Source: a bacterium (GTDB lineage: Bacteria; Chloroflexota; Dormibacteria; UBA8260; Bog-877). Taken from it: a stretch of DNA of 51,284 bases. The notes beneath the pieces are model-generated. The model searched no databases. It was not told the origin of the DNA and saw only the letters and a list, made by a program, of their open reading frames with translations. A program made the position numbers and the translations under genes. Shown here one piece after another: positions 1-8,032 of this stretch; within the stretch, counting starts at the first letter, position 1, and every line of letters starts with the position of its first letter. The stretch lies in the NCBI GenBank assembly GCA_021802115.1, contig JAKABA010000016.1:1-51284 (forward strand), written 5' to 3'.

Positions 1-77
1 CTTTCATTGCCACCTACAACCGGCTCCACGCACACCCCTACCGCTGGACCTACACCGGCGACCCCCTGGCCGCCTGA
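1..77 (+). CDS. IS630-family transposase, C-terminal fragment
   Basis: Frame 3 reads to a TGA at 75-77 and ends in residues resembling the C-terminus of IS630-family transposases (YNRLHAHPYRW, then TYTGDPLAA). The start lies outside the window, so the catalytic DDE residues cannot be seen. The transposase at 30993-32057 belongs to the same family but has a different C-terminus (FVWTATAEEIL), so this is another subgroup and not a second copy. Whether the full gene is intact is unknown. Confidence 0.7.
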   Translation, partial: FIATYNRLHAHPYRWTYTGDPLAA

Positions 78-107
78 TGGGTCACGAATTAACGCCGCGG
101 TCCACTA
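1..107 (+). mobile_element. Right end of an IS630-family insertion sequence
   Basis: After the transposase stop the sequence runs GTCACGAATTAACG and then CCGCGGTCCACTAG, ending at a TA dinucleotide (106-107). IS630/Tc1-type elements insert at TA. The second IS630-type element in this window ends similarly (GTCAC, then ATTTAC, then CACTAG at 32115-32120), which supports the boundary. The left end is outside the window. Confidence 0.55.
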
Positions 108-540
108 GCCCGGTCCCCCTCCCTCATTGACGGGAGCTCGAACGGCGCCGGAGACCGGCCCACCGAGCTGTAGGTGCCGCTCATGGCAAGACACCCCCTT
201 CACGCTTGACCCGGTGAAGGTGACCTCACTCCCGCGAGCTAGCCCACCCTATCACCACCGCGTCAGCCGGCGGACCACCTAACAAATGCGGCGGAACCAC
301 CCGCCAGCGACCTCGACATGCGCCTCCCATCAACCAGATCCGCCGCCTGGCTGATCGAGCCAACCCTCGGCCCGGATCGATGCCGCCGGCTCCTCCCCCT
401 GCCCGGGGACCAAACCCCGCCGCCAGCCCTGGCGGCAGGCCCAGCGCCGAGCCGCCGGCACCGGGTGGAGATCCCGGTCGTGGCTTAGGGGGGCCTAAGC
501 CCCGACCCACTCGGGACTTAGAGAACGTGACCCACAGATG
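108..540. other. Intergenic stretch, no gene recognised
   Basis: About 430 bp between the IS630 end and the terminator of the surface-protein gene. The only long open frame here (226-510, minus) is proline/glycine/arginine-rich and looks like a GC-driven shadow. No RNA gene, repeat or protein remnant was recognised. Confidence 0.4.
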
Positions 541-542
541 AG

Positions 543-566
543 AGGAGGGCCCCGAAGGGCCCTCCT
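543..566 (-). terminator. Intrinsic terminator hairpin
   Basis: A perfect 10-bp stem (AGGAGGGCCC / GGGCCCTCCT) closes a CGAA tetraloop about 30 bp beyond the TAA stop of the minus-strand surface-protein gene. There is no strong T tract on either side, but stem perfection and position favour a terminator. Confidence 0.75.
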
Positions 567-595
567 AGCACAATTCTGTTTGCCCGCCGTTCGCC

Positions 596-3226
596 TTAGC
601 TCAGGTTGTCCACCGATACCGTGGCGGTCGGTCCACCCGTTCCAGCCGTGAACGTTATCGTGCAGAAGCCCGCTGCGGGCGCTGCGGTGTAGAGGAATGC
701 CGCCGTCCCAGCGCTGCTGGTTGTGGCGCTAGCGGCGATCACGCCGCAGCTGTTGCTTCCAGTAGCAACCGGGCTCTCCGTCGCGCTGACTGTCACGCCC
801 GAGTCGGCTGCGCCACTCGCAGTGTCGACTGTGGTCGTGATCGTGGTCTGCGTACCGCTGCCTGCGGTAGTGCTGAAGCTGCTCGGTGATGCTGTGATGG
901 TCGCGGTCGCAGCGGCGGGCCCGGTCTGGGTTACCGTGCTGCTATTCGCTGTCGTCGACGAGTCACCGGCAGCTGCTTCCTGCCCGCTAATAACGCAAGT
1001 GTTAGAAGTGGCCCCGGCAGCTTCGCTCGGGGTCGTGTAGGTCACCGTAGCTGTGCCCGTGGTCGCGTTGGTCGTCACCAGCGACGAGCTCAGAGTCCCG
1101 CAGTCACCAGTCCCACTGGGAGTCATTGTCAATTCTACTTGGTCATTGCCGTACGCCCCGAGGCTGCTCGTGGTCGTGACGGTCACTGTGTAGGAATTGG
1201 TTCCGTTCGCCACCAACGTCTCGGCGGCTGGCGTCAGAGCTACCGTGATGGCACTGGCCGCCAGGGTCGTCTGATCGAGTGTCAGGGTCGCCGACTGTCC
1301 AGTGTTGGCCTCGGTGGCCGTCACCGTGCAGAAGCCGGCTGCGGCTGAGGTTGTGTAGATCGTGGAGACGCTCTCCGTCCCGGAGGCAGGCGTCGTGCTC
1401 GAGCTCGGAGTAACCGTGCCACAGGTCCCACTAGTGGTGAAGGTCACCTTGTCGGACGCGGCGCTCGCCGTGCCGTGTGGAGTAACGGTGGCCGTGAGGG
1501 TGTCCTGCGCTCCGCCTGCGGCGACCTTGTTGCCGGTAACGCTGCCCACAAGGGCGACTGTGTTTGTAGGAGCAGTCTGGGTCACGATCACGGAAGCTGT
1601 GTTGCCCCCGTTGGCCTCAATGGCTGTGATCGTGCAGGTGCCGACCGTGATCCCTGCGTTGTACGTGAAGGTCGTAGACCCAGCACCCGAAGCATAGGTG
1701 ACGGTGGTTGGGCCGCCCGTGGTCGCCCAGGTACCGGCGGTACCGAATCCACCACAAGCTGTCCCACTCTCACTGACTTGGACCTGGTCGGTTGTGGCGG
1801 TCGAGCCGGATGGATTAGCGATGTCGACTGTAATCGTTGACTGGCTACCGACCGCATAGTCGTTGGCGGCCGCGTTGACAGGAACGGACGCCGGCGAGGC
1901 GCTCGCCGCTATCGGCGCCGCCGTGTATAGAGTGAAGTAGCCGAACTCGTCGATGATGAGGTCGGCGCTCCCGGCGTGGTTGAAGACCGTGATCCCGCCG
2001 GTGCTACTGAGCGTCGCGACTGTGAGGTTCGGCACAACCTGGCCGGCGCTCCAGTTGACATCAGAGGCAACGGGCTGAGCGGCGCCTGCCGGGTAGACCG
2101 TGAAGAAGCTCGCCGCAGTGGTGTTCGCGGCGGTGACGTTCGTCACGACGGCAGTCGCCGTCGAGGGAACAGTGCCGGCACCACCGAGAGTGGTTGTGTA
2201 GGTTCCACCCGCGCCAAGGGTCCCGCCGCTCACGCGAGTATCAACCACCCGAGTTGGGGTCATTGAGTTGTAGAGGCTCGCGGTGGCCGGCAGTGTCGCA
2301 GTCCCATTGGTGAAGTAGCCCGACACGTCCACCACCACGTCGGCGCTGCCGGTGTGGTTGTAGATTGTGACCATCCCAGTCGAACTGAGCGGCGCCAATA
2401 CCCGGTTGGCCACGGTCTCGCCAGCGGTCCAGTTCAGGTTAGAGGCTGTCGGTTGGGTAGCTCCCGTCGGGTAGACCTCCGCGTAGCTGGCGTCGGTGGT
2501 ATTGGTGACGGTGACGTTAAGGATTGCCCCGGTTGCGCCAGCCGGTACACCGCCGACACCTGTGACCTGGACGTTGACACTGCCGCCTGCGGCCAGGGTG
2601 CTGCCCGCGTTCGGGTAGCCGCTTCCGGTTCGGGTGTCTGCAATGCGTGTCGGGGTCAGCGGAACGTATGCTCCAGCTGTGCTTCCCGCGGCCTCAGGGG
2701 CGAAGTAGCCCTCAAGGTCCACCACCACGTTGGCGCTCCCAGTGTGGTTGTAGAAGCTCACGTCCCCGCTGGTGCCGACCGGCACGATCACGGAGTTGGG
2801 GACTGTCTCGCCCATGGTCCAGTTGAGGTTGGAAACATAGGGCTTGGTCCCGCCTGTCGGGTAGACCGACAGGTAGCTGGCATCAGTTGTGCCGGTGACG
2901 GTTACGTTCAGGGCCACCGCGGTGGCGGTGGACGGGACTCCGTCAGCGCTGGTGACGACCGGCAGGTTGAGACTGCCGCCCGCGCCCAAGGTCTGCCCGG
3001 TGGTCCGGGTGTCGAGCAGCCGCATCGGGGTGAGTGCGGTGTAGGCGCCGCCTACCGAGCTGGTCGTGTTGCTTAGCTGAGCCGTGTGGGCACTGACCGG
3101 CCCGATCGCGGCTAGGCCGAGCGCGAGGGCGCCGGCGGTGGCTACCAGGCCGACGCCGAGCCGGGGCAGACGTACGCTCCCCCGATATCGGGCCCACGAG
3201 CCCCGTGGGTTGGTCAAGATTCTCAC
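596..3226 (-). CDS. Secreted repeat protein: three RLLDTR-type domains plus Ig-like repeats
   Basis: About 876 residues from a GTG start at 3226, chosen because AGGAGGG lies about 9 nt upstream and a signal peptide follows directly (basic N-terminus, then LGVGLVATAGALALGL and a VSA/HTA-like cleavage region near residue 43). A longer open frame to 3367 exists but lacks this fit. After the signal come three homologous domains of about 115 residues (roughly 55-170, 180-305, 315-435). They carry R-L/I/V-x-DTR, SNLNW/SDVNW and YNHTGSA-VVVD--GYF motifs. The rest (about 440-876) is Thr/Ser/Ala-rich beta repeats of bacterial Ig-like type with scattered Cys. No LPXTG or C-terminal membrane anchor is visible. 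A role in surface layer, adhesion or matrix is inference. The divergent cyclic-di-GMP enzyme makes an adhesin/matrix link attractive. Confidence 0.85.
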   Translation of the reverse strand: MRILTNPRGSWARYRGSVRLPRLGVGLVATAGALALGLAAIGPVSAHTAQLSNTTSSVGGAYTALTPMRLLDTRTTGQTLGAGGSLNLPVVTSADGVPSTATAVALNVTVTGTTDASYLSVYPTGGTKPYVSNLNWTMGETVPNSVIVPVGTSGDVSFYNHTGSANVVVDLEGYFAPEAAGSTAGAYVPLTPTRIADTRTGSGYPNAGSTLAAGGSVNVQVTGVGGVPAGATGAILNVTVTNTTDASYAEVYPTGATQPTASNLNWTAGETVANRVLAPLSSTGMVTIYNHTGSADVVVDVSGYFTNGTATLPATASLYNSMTPTRVVDTRVSGGTLGAGGTYTTTLGGAGTVPSTATAVVTNVTAANTTAASFFTVYPAGAAQPVASDVNWSAGQVVPNLTVATLSSTGGITVFNHAGSADLIIDEFGYFTLYTAAPIAASASPASVPVNAAANDYAVGSQSTITVDIANPSGSTATTDQVQVSESGTACGGFGTAGTWATTGGPTTVTYASGAGSTTFTYNAGITVGTCTITAIEANGGNTASVIVTQTAPTNTVALVGSVTGNKVAAGGAQDTLTATVTPHGTASAASDKVTFTTSGTCGTVTPSSSTTPASGTESVSTIYTTSAAAGFCTVTATEANTGQSATLTLDQTTLAASAITVALTPAAETLVANGTNSYTVTVTTTSSLGAYGNDQVELTMTPSGTGDCGTLSSSLVTTNATTGTATVTYTTPSEAAGATSNTCVISGQEAAAGDSSTTANSSTVTQTGPAAATATITASPSSFSTTAGSGTQTTITTTVDTASGAADSGVTVSATESPVATGSNSCGVIAASATTSSAGTAAFLYTAAPAAGFCTITFTAGTGGPTATVSVDNLS

Positions 3227-3410
3227 TACCTTATGCCCTCCTGTGACCGGCGATTGGTGTTCGCCTGGCGTTCGCAAATTCCGATAAGACTGTCCGGCGG
3301 GTCTCCCCCGCTCTCCTGAGACCATTCCGCGACCCTCCGGTTGATCCGTCCTCGTACTCAAAGCCACCTCCGATCGCCTGGGGACACGCCAAAACTACCC
3401 TTCGGGGTGC
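3227..3410 (-). promoter_or_regulatory. Long 5' leader of the surface-protein gene
   Basis: The interval between the candidate -10 box and the GTG start contains at least one compact hairpin (GCGGG-GGAGA-CCCGC as RNA, near 3300-3315) and ends with the AGGAGGG ribosome-binding site. I compared it mentally with cyclic-di-GMP, cyclic-di-AMP and glycine riboswitch cores and found no match. Its length leaves room for post-transcriptional control. Confidence 0.3.
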
Positions 3411-3416
3411 GGTCGC

Positions 3417-3447
3417 ATAGTAGCAGCACCCTGGGGGGGGAAGTCAA
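3417..3447 (-). promoter_or_regulatory. Candidate promoter of the surface-protein gene
   Basis: Read on the minus strand, TTGACT (3442-3447) and TACTAT (3417-3422) form a -35/-10 pair. The spacer is 19 bp and includes a run of eight C. The spacing is longer than ideal, so the promoter may be weak or activator-dependent. It would give a 5' leader of roughly 180 nt before the GTG at 3226. Confidence 0.4.
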
Positions 3448-4332
3448 CTCAGCGCGCATTCATTTTCCGTTTCGTGCCTGCTACGTTACCCCAGTCAGGC
3501 GGCATCTGGGCCCTTTGAGAGCGATTGGTGGCCAAGAGGTGGCGTGCTCGGGGTGGCGGGCGGGTGCGGGGCAGCCACCAGTTTCATGGGAATGATGGGC
3601 CCGCGCGATGTGGGCGACTTCATTGCTGACCCTAGTGTTCCGCCCGGTTGCCAGGGCTGAAGGGGCACCATGGCGGGCTCTTGGCCCCGGTGCGGCTTCG
3701 GGCAGGGGCTGACGACGTCCGTCAACGCAACTGGGACCGCCTCTGCCCGTAGATGGCCGGTCCGCTTACCTGTGGGGATGTTGTCCAGCTTCCGGCCTGG
3801 TGACGAGGATCGGTTCGATCGCCTGGGAGCTGCGCCCGGCTGCCTCGTCCTGCCGGAGTAGAGAGGTGACGGCCGCAGGGGCTCCAGAGGCCACCTGTCG
3901 CCGTCGCTAACCGCCGCCAGCCGGACGGCCGAAGGTGAGGTGAGAGGGGGATATCTCGACCGGGCCCGGCTGCGCGCTGCCGACATCGCTCCCTGGCGGG
4001 CTCAAGGTCGCTCTCGGGGACAGCGTCCTTGGTGCCTTCCCCGCAGGCAGGTCGGAGCCGGACCGGAAGTACGCCACTTGCGACGGGAGCCGGTCGGCCA
4101 CAGCAGGCCCGTCCTCTGGCATCGCCGGTGGTGGGGCCGCCACGGTCCCGGGCTGCGGGCGCTGGCTGCAGCCCGGTGACACGTTGGTCAGAACCTGTCG
4201 CAGGCACGCGACGCCGCCAGCCTCCCGTTGAGCGCACAGTGGCGCGGGAGGTGCATCGAGGCCACCTTCATATCACCTGGATCTGGAGGCGCGGATATCA
4301 GGGGTGGCTTGGTCGCCGGCAACGGCGGCAGG
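3448..4332. other. Long non-coding divergent region
   Basis: About 880 bp between the divergent surface-protein and GGDEF-EAL genes. Open frames on both strands are low-complexity (Pro, Arg, Gly, Ala) and overlap one another, so I treat them as shadows. No tRNA, repeat array or protein remnant was recognised. Confidence 0.35.
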
Positions 4333-7083
4333 ATGGCGGATCTCTCTCCTCCCACGGAGTTGCTCCCGCGCGTGCGCTGGACCTTCGTGGGAATCGCTCT
4401 GCTCAGCCTGGTGGCCGCCCTGATGGTGGTGGCCACCAACTCGGGCGCTCCCAGAATGGAACGGCTGCTGGCCGCCGCGGGCGCGGGCTGGCTGGGCTGG
4501 TCCTGGGTGTACGGCTACCGCCAGGGATGGTTCGCCTGGGAGTTCGAGGTGGTGTCCACCGCCGCCATGCTTGCCCTGGTGCTCGCGGTCGGCAACCCGG
4601 AGTACGCGCTGGGCGTGCTCGCCGCCGGGGCCAGCATGCGGGCCCTGTACGCGAGTGGCCGCGGTGTCCTGCTGGTCGCTGTCCAGTTCACTCTCCCATA
4701 CCTGGCGGGGATCTGGCTGGCCCACCTTTCCCTGCATCCGCAGCCGGTGGCGGCGCCGCTGCTCCTGGGGGTGCCGGGGATTGCCCTGGCGGTGGGGATC
4801 GGGCAGCTGCTCAAGGCGGCCGTGGACCGTCACCAGGGGGTCCTGGACCGCTCTCAGCGGCTGCGAGACGCCAGCGTCGAGCTGAGCGCGGCGGCCACCC
4901 CGGAACGGATCCTGAAGGCCGCCTCCGACGCCGCCCGGAGCTTCGACCCGGGCCACTCTCAGGTGCAGGTGGCCTGGGTCAGGAGATCCGGGACGGAGGT
5001 TCTGGTCTCGCCTCCAGCCGACCGGAATGGCAAGCTGCGCCCGGCTGCCGCGCTCAGGCTGGACTCGATTCCCGAGAAGGTACTGGCGGTGCTGCTGGGG
5101 GCCGCCACCCTCCCCCGCGATCCTGAGGGCACCGACCAGATCCTGCGCTCACTGGGGTTGGACCCTGGCAGCCGGAGCCTGCTGGTGCTGCCGATCAACG
5201 CATCCGGGGAGGCCAGGGGCTCTCTGGTGGTGGCGAGCCAGAGGGCGCTGGCCGGTGAGCACGCCGACAGCTATCGCACCCTGGCCGCCCAGGCCGGGAT
5301 GGCGCTCTCCAGGGCCGAGCTCTCGCAGCGGATCCGCCAGAGCGAGGCCCGCTTCCGGGGCCTGGTCCGCAACTCGACCGACCTGGTGATCGCGGTCTCG
5401 GCCGACTCCGAGATCACCTACGTCAGCCCCTCGGTGGAGTCGTTCCTGGGGCGGCCGCTGGCGCAGATGCGGCTCGACCGCACGTCGGGTGCGGTGCACC
5501 CCCAGGATCTCGCCCGGCTCCAAAGCGCGGTCAAGGAGGCGAGCCTGCGCAACGGCCAGACCGCCATGCCCGACTTGCGGATTCGCAAAGATGGCGGCGA
5601 GTGGCGCCTGCTCGAGGTCCAGGCCACCAACCTGCTTCAGGACCCGGACGTCCGGGCCGTGGTCCTGACCGCCCGCGACGCCACCGAGCGCAAGGCCCTG
5701 GAGGAGAGGCTCCGCCACCAGGCGCTCCACGACCCTCTGACCGGCCTCGCCAACCGCCTCTTGCTGCGGGACCGGATCGACCACGCCGTCCATGCCCGGC
5801 GCAGCCGGCTCCCGCTGGGCCTGCTGGTCATCGACCTGGACGACTTCAAGAACATCAACGACAGCTACGGGCACGCGGCCGGGGACCAGGCCCTGTTAGA
5901 GGTGACCCGCCTGGTCCGCCTCTGCCTGCGCCCGGGGGACACCTTCGCCCGCCTCGGGGGTGACGAGTTCGCGATCCTGCTGGAGGAGCTCAGCAGCCCT
6001 GAGTTCGCCGAGACGGTGGCGGAGAGGATCGGGGCAACCCTGCAGGAGCCGGTGCGTCTGCCCAACCGGGAGGAGGTCGCGGTAACCGCCAGCATCGGGG
6101 TGGTCACCTGCGAGGAGGCGGGTGACCCGGACGTGCTGCTGCGCAACGCCGATATCGCTCTCTACGCGGCCAAGGCTGAGGGCAAGGGCCGGCACGTGGT
6201 CTTCCGGGACTTCCTCCACGAGCGCGCCCTTCACCGCATGCATGTGGAGAACGGGCTCAGGCGGGCCCTGGAGCGCGACGAGCTGCGGCTCCACTACCAG
6301 CCCATCGTGACCAGCTCCCTGCACCAGCTGGTGGGGGTGGAGGCACTGCTGCGCTGGCAGGATCCCGAGCACCAGGGCCTGATCCTCCCCGGCGGCTTCG
6401 TCTCGGTGGCGGAGGCGACCGGCATGATCGTGCCGCTGGGGCGCTGGGTGCTGAGCGAGGCCTGCCGGCAGGTGCGCCAGTGGCAGGCGGCCATCCCCGG
6501 CCAGGAGCGGATCAAGCTCACGGTCAACGTCTCCGCCCGCCAGCTCCAGGAGGCGGAGATCGTCAACGATGTGGAGGCGGCCCTCGCCACCTCTGGCCTG
6601 GCGGCCGAGCTGCTGGTGCTGGAGGTGACCGAGAGCGCCATCGCCAGCAACCCCAAGGCCGCCACCGCCCGGCTCTCGAACCTCAGGGGCCTGGGGGTCC
6701 GGGTCGCCATCGACGACTTCGGCACCGGCCAGTCGTCGCTGTCCCAACTGCAGCTGCTGCCGGTCGACGCCATCAAGATCGACCAGTCCTTCGTGCGCCG
6801 CCTCAGCCAGGACCCCACCGCCGCGGCCGTGATCCAGAGCGTGGTCGACCTGGGCCGGGCACTGCGCCTGGAGGTGATCGTGGAGGGAATCGAGACCGCC
6901 AAACAAGCCCGGCTACTGGCCGAGCTCTGCCCCGACGCTCAGCTGCAGGGGCACTTCTTCTCGCCCCCACTGGCCCCAGATGACCTGGCTCAGATCGCGG
7001 CCACCCACAGGCGGGTGCGTCCCCTGCGCCATCCGAGGCTGGCGGATGGCGAGCTGGTGGAGGCGGTGGGCTCCCGCAGCTGA
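4333..7083 (+). CDS. Membrane GAF-PAS-GGDEF-EAL cyclic-di-GMP enzyme
   Basis: About 916 residues. The first 165 or so residues hold around six hydrophobic segments. A GAF-like region (about 180-330) and a PAS domain (about 335-455) follow, then GGDEF (from about 462) and EAL (from about 640). The diguanylate cyclase site is intact (RLGGDEF near residue 541) with an RxxD inhibitory site (RPGD) five residues before it. The phosphodiesterase site also looks intact: EALLRW near 668, IDDFGTG near 793 and VEGIET. Both making and breaking c-di-GMP are therefore possible, and the net activity cannot be read from sequence. ATG 4333 is preferred because it directly precedes the first membrane segment. 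The frame is also open from ATG 4228, but those 35 extra residues look non-coding. The divergent surface protein may be an output. Confidence 0.9.
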   Translation: MADLSPPTELLPRVRWTFVGIALLSLVAALMVVATNSGAPRMERLLAAAGAGWLGWSWVYGYRQGWFAWEFEVVSTAAMLALVLAVGNPEYALGVLAAGASMRALYASGRGVLLVAVQFTLPYLAGIWLAHLSLHPQPVAAPLLLGVPGIALAVGIGQLLKAAVDRHQGVLDRSQRLRDASVELSAAATPERILKAASDAARSFDPGHSQVQVAWVRRSGTEVLVSPPADRNGKLRPAAALRLDSIPEKVLAVLLGAATLPRDPEGTDQILRSLGLDPGSRSLLVLPINASGEARGSLVVASQRALAGEHADSYRTLAAQAGMALSRAELSQRIRQSEARFRGLVRNSTDLVIAVSADSEITYVSPSVESFLGRPLAQMRLDRTSGAVHPQDLARLQSAVKEASLRNGQTAMPDLRIRKDGGEWRLLEVQATNLLQDPDVRAVVLTARDATERKALEERLRHQALHDPLTGLANRLLLRDRIDHAVHARRSRLPLGLLVIDLDDFKNINDSYGHAAGDQALLEVTRLVRLCLRPGDTFARLGGDEFAILLEELSSPEFAETVAERIGATLQEPVRLPNREEVAVTASIGVVTCEEAGDPDVLLRNADIALYAAKAEGKGRHVVFRDFLHERALHRMHVENGLRRALERDELRLHYQPIVTSSLHQLVGVEALLRWQDPEHQGLILPGGFVSVAEATGMIVPLGRWVLSEACRQVRQWQAAIPGQERIKLTVNVSARQLQEAEIVNDVEAALATSGLAAELLVLEVTESAIASNPKAATARLSNLRGLGVRVAIDDFGTGQSSLSQLQLLPVDAIKIDQSFVRRLSQDPTAAAVIQSVVDLGRALRLEVIVEGIETAKQARLLAELCPDAQLQGHFFSPPLAPDDLAQIAATHRRVRPLRHPRLADGELVEAVGSRS

Positions 7084-7200
7084 GACTCCCGAACCGCTGT
7101 GGCCGAACCCGGCTGCACTCCGAATGGAACGCGTAGGGAGGTACCAAGCACGAACACCGGTCCGGGAGCGGGACGAGGGGCGAGCGGCCACGTTCCCCTG

Positions 7201-7226
7201 ACACCGACCGTTGGGGGTGTCGGTGT
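7201..7226 (+). terminator. Candidate hairpin downstream of the GGDEF-EAL gene
   Basis: An 8-bp stem ACACCGAC/GTCGGTGT with a 10-nt loop is followed by TT. It lies about 118 nt past the stop and overlaps the remnant of an antitoxin gene, so it may be fortuitous. Confidence 0.25.
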
Positions 7227-7398
7227 TTCCGCCTGGATCACCAGCGCCGCGGGGCAAGCCCTGCGGGTCCGAGATGGACTCCGCGCCGTGGCGGAGGGGG
7301 AAGCCGACCGTGGCGTCCGCACCGAAGCTGAGCTGGCTCTCGCTCGCCACCGTGTCGCCGGCGAGCAGCTAGCCTCGGCCCGCTCCGAGCCAGGATGA
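7210..7398 (+). pseudogene. Remnant of a VapB-type antitoxin
   Basis: The frame ending at TGA 7396-7398 contains VGVSAWITSAAGQALRV and a Glu/Ala-rich tail (TEAELALARHRVAGEQ). This resembles the C-terminal toxin-binding part of CopG/VapB-like antitoxins. No convincing DNA-binding N-terminus or start codon with a ribosome-binding site precedes it. The stop overlaps the ATG of the following PIN gene (ATGA), as expected of a toxin-antitoxin operon. The toxin is broken too, so the pair is probably dead. Confidence 0.45.
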
Positions 7399-7732
7399 GC
7401 GTCGTGTACGACGCTGCGGTGCTGATCGCTGCCGACCGCGGGAACGGGTCGTGAGGGCTGACCACCGAGCCCGGCTGGAGCTCGGCATAGCGCCAGTGAC
7501 CACGGCGCCAGTCGTGGCCCAAGTCAGCCGCTCGGATCGTCAGGCGCAACTCCGCCAGTTCCTGCGTGGCTGCGATGTCGTCTGCTTCGCTCCCAGCCAG
7601 ACCGACGAGGTCGGCGCCTTGCTTGCTGCTGCCGGCACTGCAAACGTCGTCGACGCTCACCTGGTCCTGGTGGCCGGGGCGTCGCAGGCCACGGTGCTCA
7701 CCGCTGACGTTGCCGACCTTCTCGCTCTTTAG
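7395..7732 (+). pseudogene. VapC PIN-domain toxin, frameshifted
   Basis: The frame opened by ATG 7395 gives a PIN N-terminus (MSVVYDAAVLIAADR) and stops at TGA 7452-7454. The next frame continues directly with the rest of a PIN protein (RADHRARLELGIAPVTTAP, VAQVSRSDRQAQLR) and the C-terminal acidic motif VVDAHLVL, ending at 7732. A 1-nt deletion (or 2-nt insertion) near 7445-7455 explains the break. The catalytic Asp of the N-terminal YDA and the Asp of VVDAH survive but are now in different frames. A GTG at 7451 could start a truncated product lacking the first catalytic Asp. Confidence 0.75.
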
Positions 7733-7972
7733 GCGTGCCTACCATCACCAGATACGCATCCTTCCGGTCTGAACTCGCCGTCCGCGTGAGGGAGACGGCC
7801 ATCCCCGGATGGATCTGACACCGCTCCCGGTCGGGCTCGGCTTCGCCGCCCACCTCATGGCCGATGGCCAGTTGCCCCAGGAGCCAATCACCTTCGACGA
7901 TGTTGACGGGGTGAGCCGCGCTGATCAGCTGGCGTTCGGCCGCTCACTTCGCTGCGGGCTCATGTACCAATA

Positions 7973-8025
7973 TAGCCTACTTCAAGAGTAGCCTACCTAT
8001 GCGTAGCCTACTCGTATGGTAGGCT
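7973..8025 (+). promoter_or_regulatory. TAGCCTAC repeat array and promoter of the ATPase gene
   Basis: Three direct copies of TAGCCTAC (7973-7980, 7989-7996, 8004-8011) are spaced 15-16 bp apart. A shorter inverted copy, GTAGGCT (8019-8025), follows. The last copy contains TAGGCT, which sits 7 nt before the GTG start at 8033 and could be the -10 box of a leaderless transcript. The array probably binds a regulator, perhaps the downstream protein itself. Confidence 0.6.
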
Positions 8026-8032
8026 TACGGCC

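Noticed and set aside
723..3076. Several plus-strand open frames across the surface-protein gene
   Set aside because: They mirror the minus-strand repeat protein, which has a signal peptide, repeats and a terminator; the plus-strand products are low-complexity.
3227..3410. Possible known riboswitch in the surface-protein leader
   Set aside because: No match to the conserved cores of cyclic-di-GMP, cyclic-di-AMP or glycine riboswitches by eye; kept only as a structured leader.
3495..4237. Overlapping minus-strand frames in the divergent region
   Set aside because: Arg/Pro/Gly-rich, no family resemblance, mutually overlapping and without ribosome-binding sites.
7809..7991. 60-residue plus-strand frame
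   Set aside because: Not recognised, no ribosome-binding site, and its 3' end runs into the TAGCCTAC array; too weak to call a gene.
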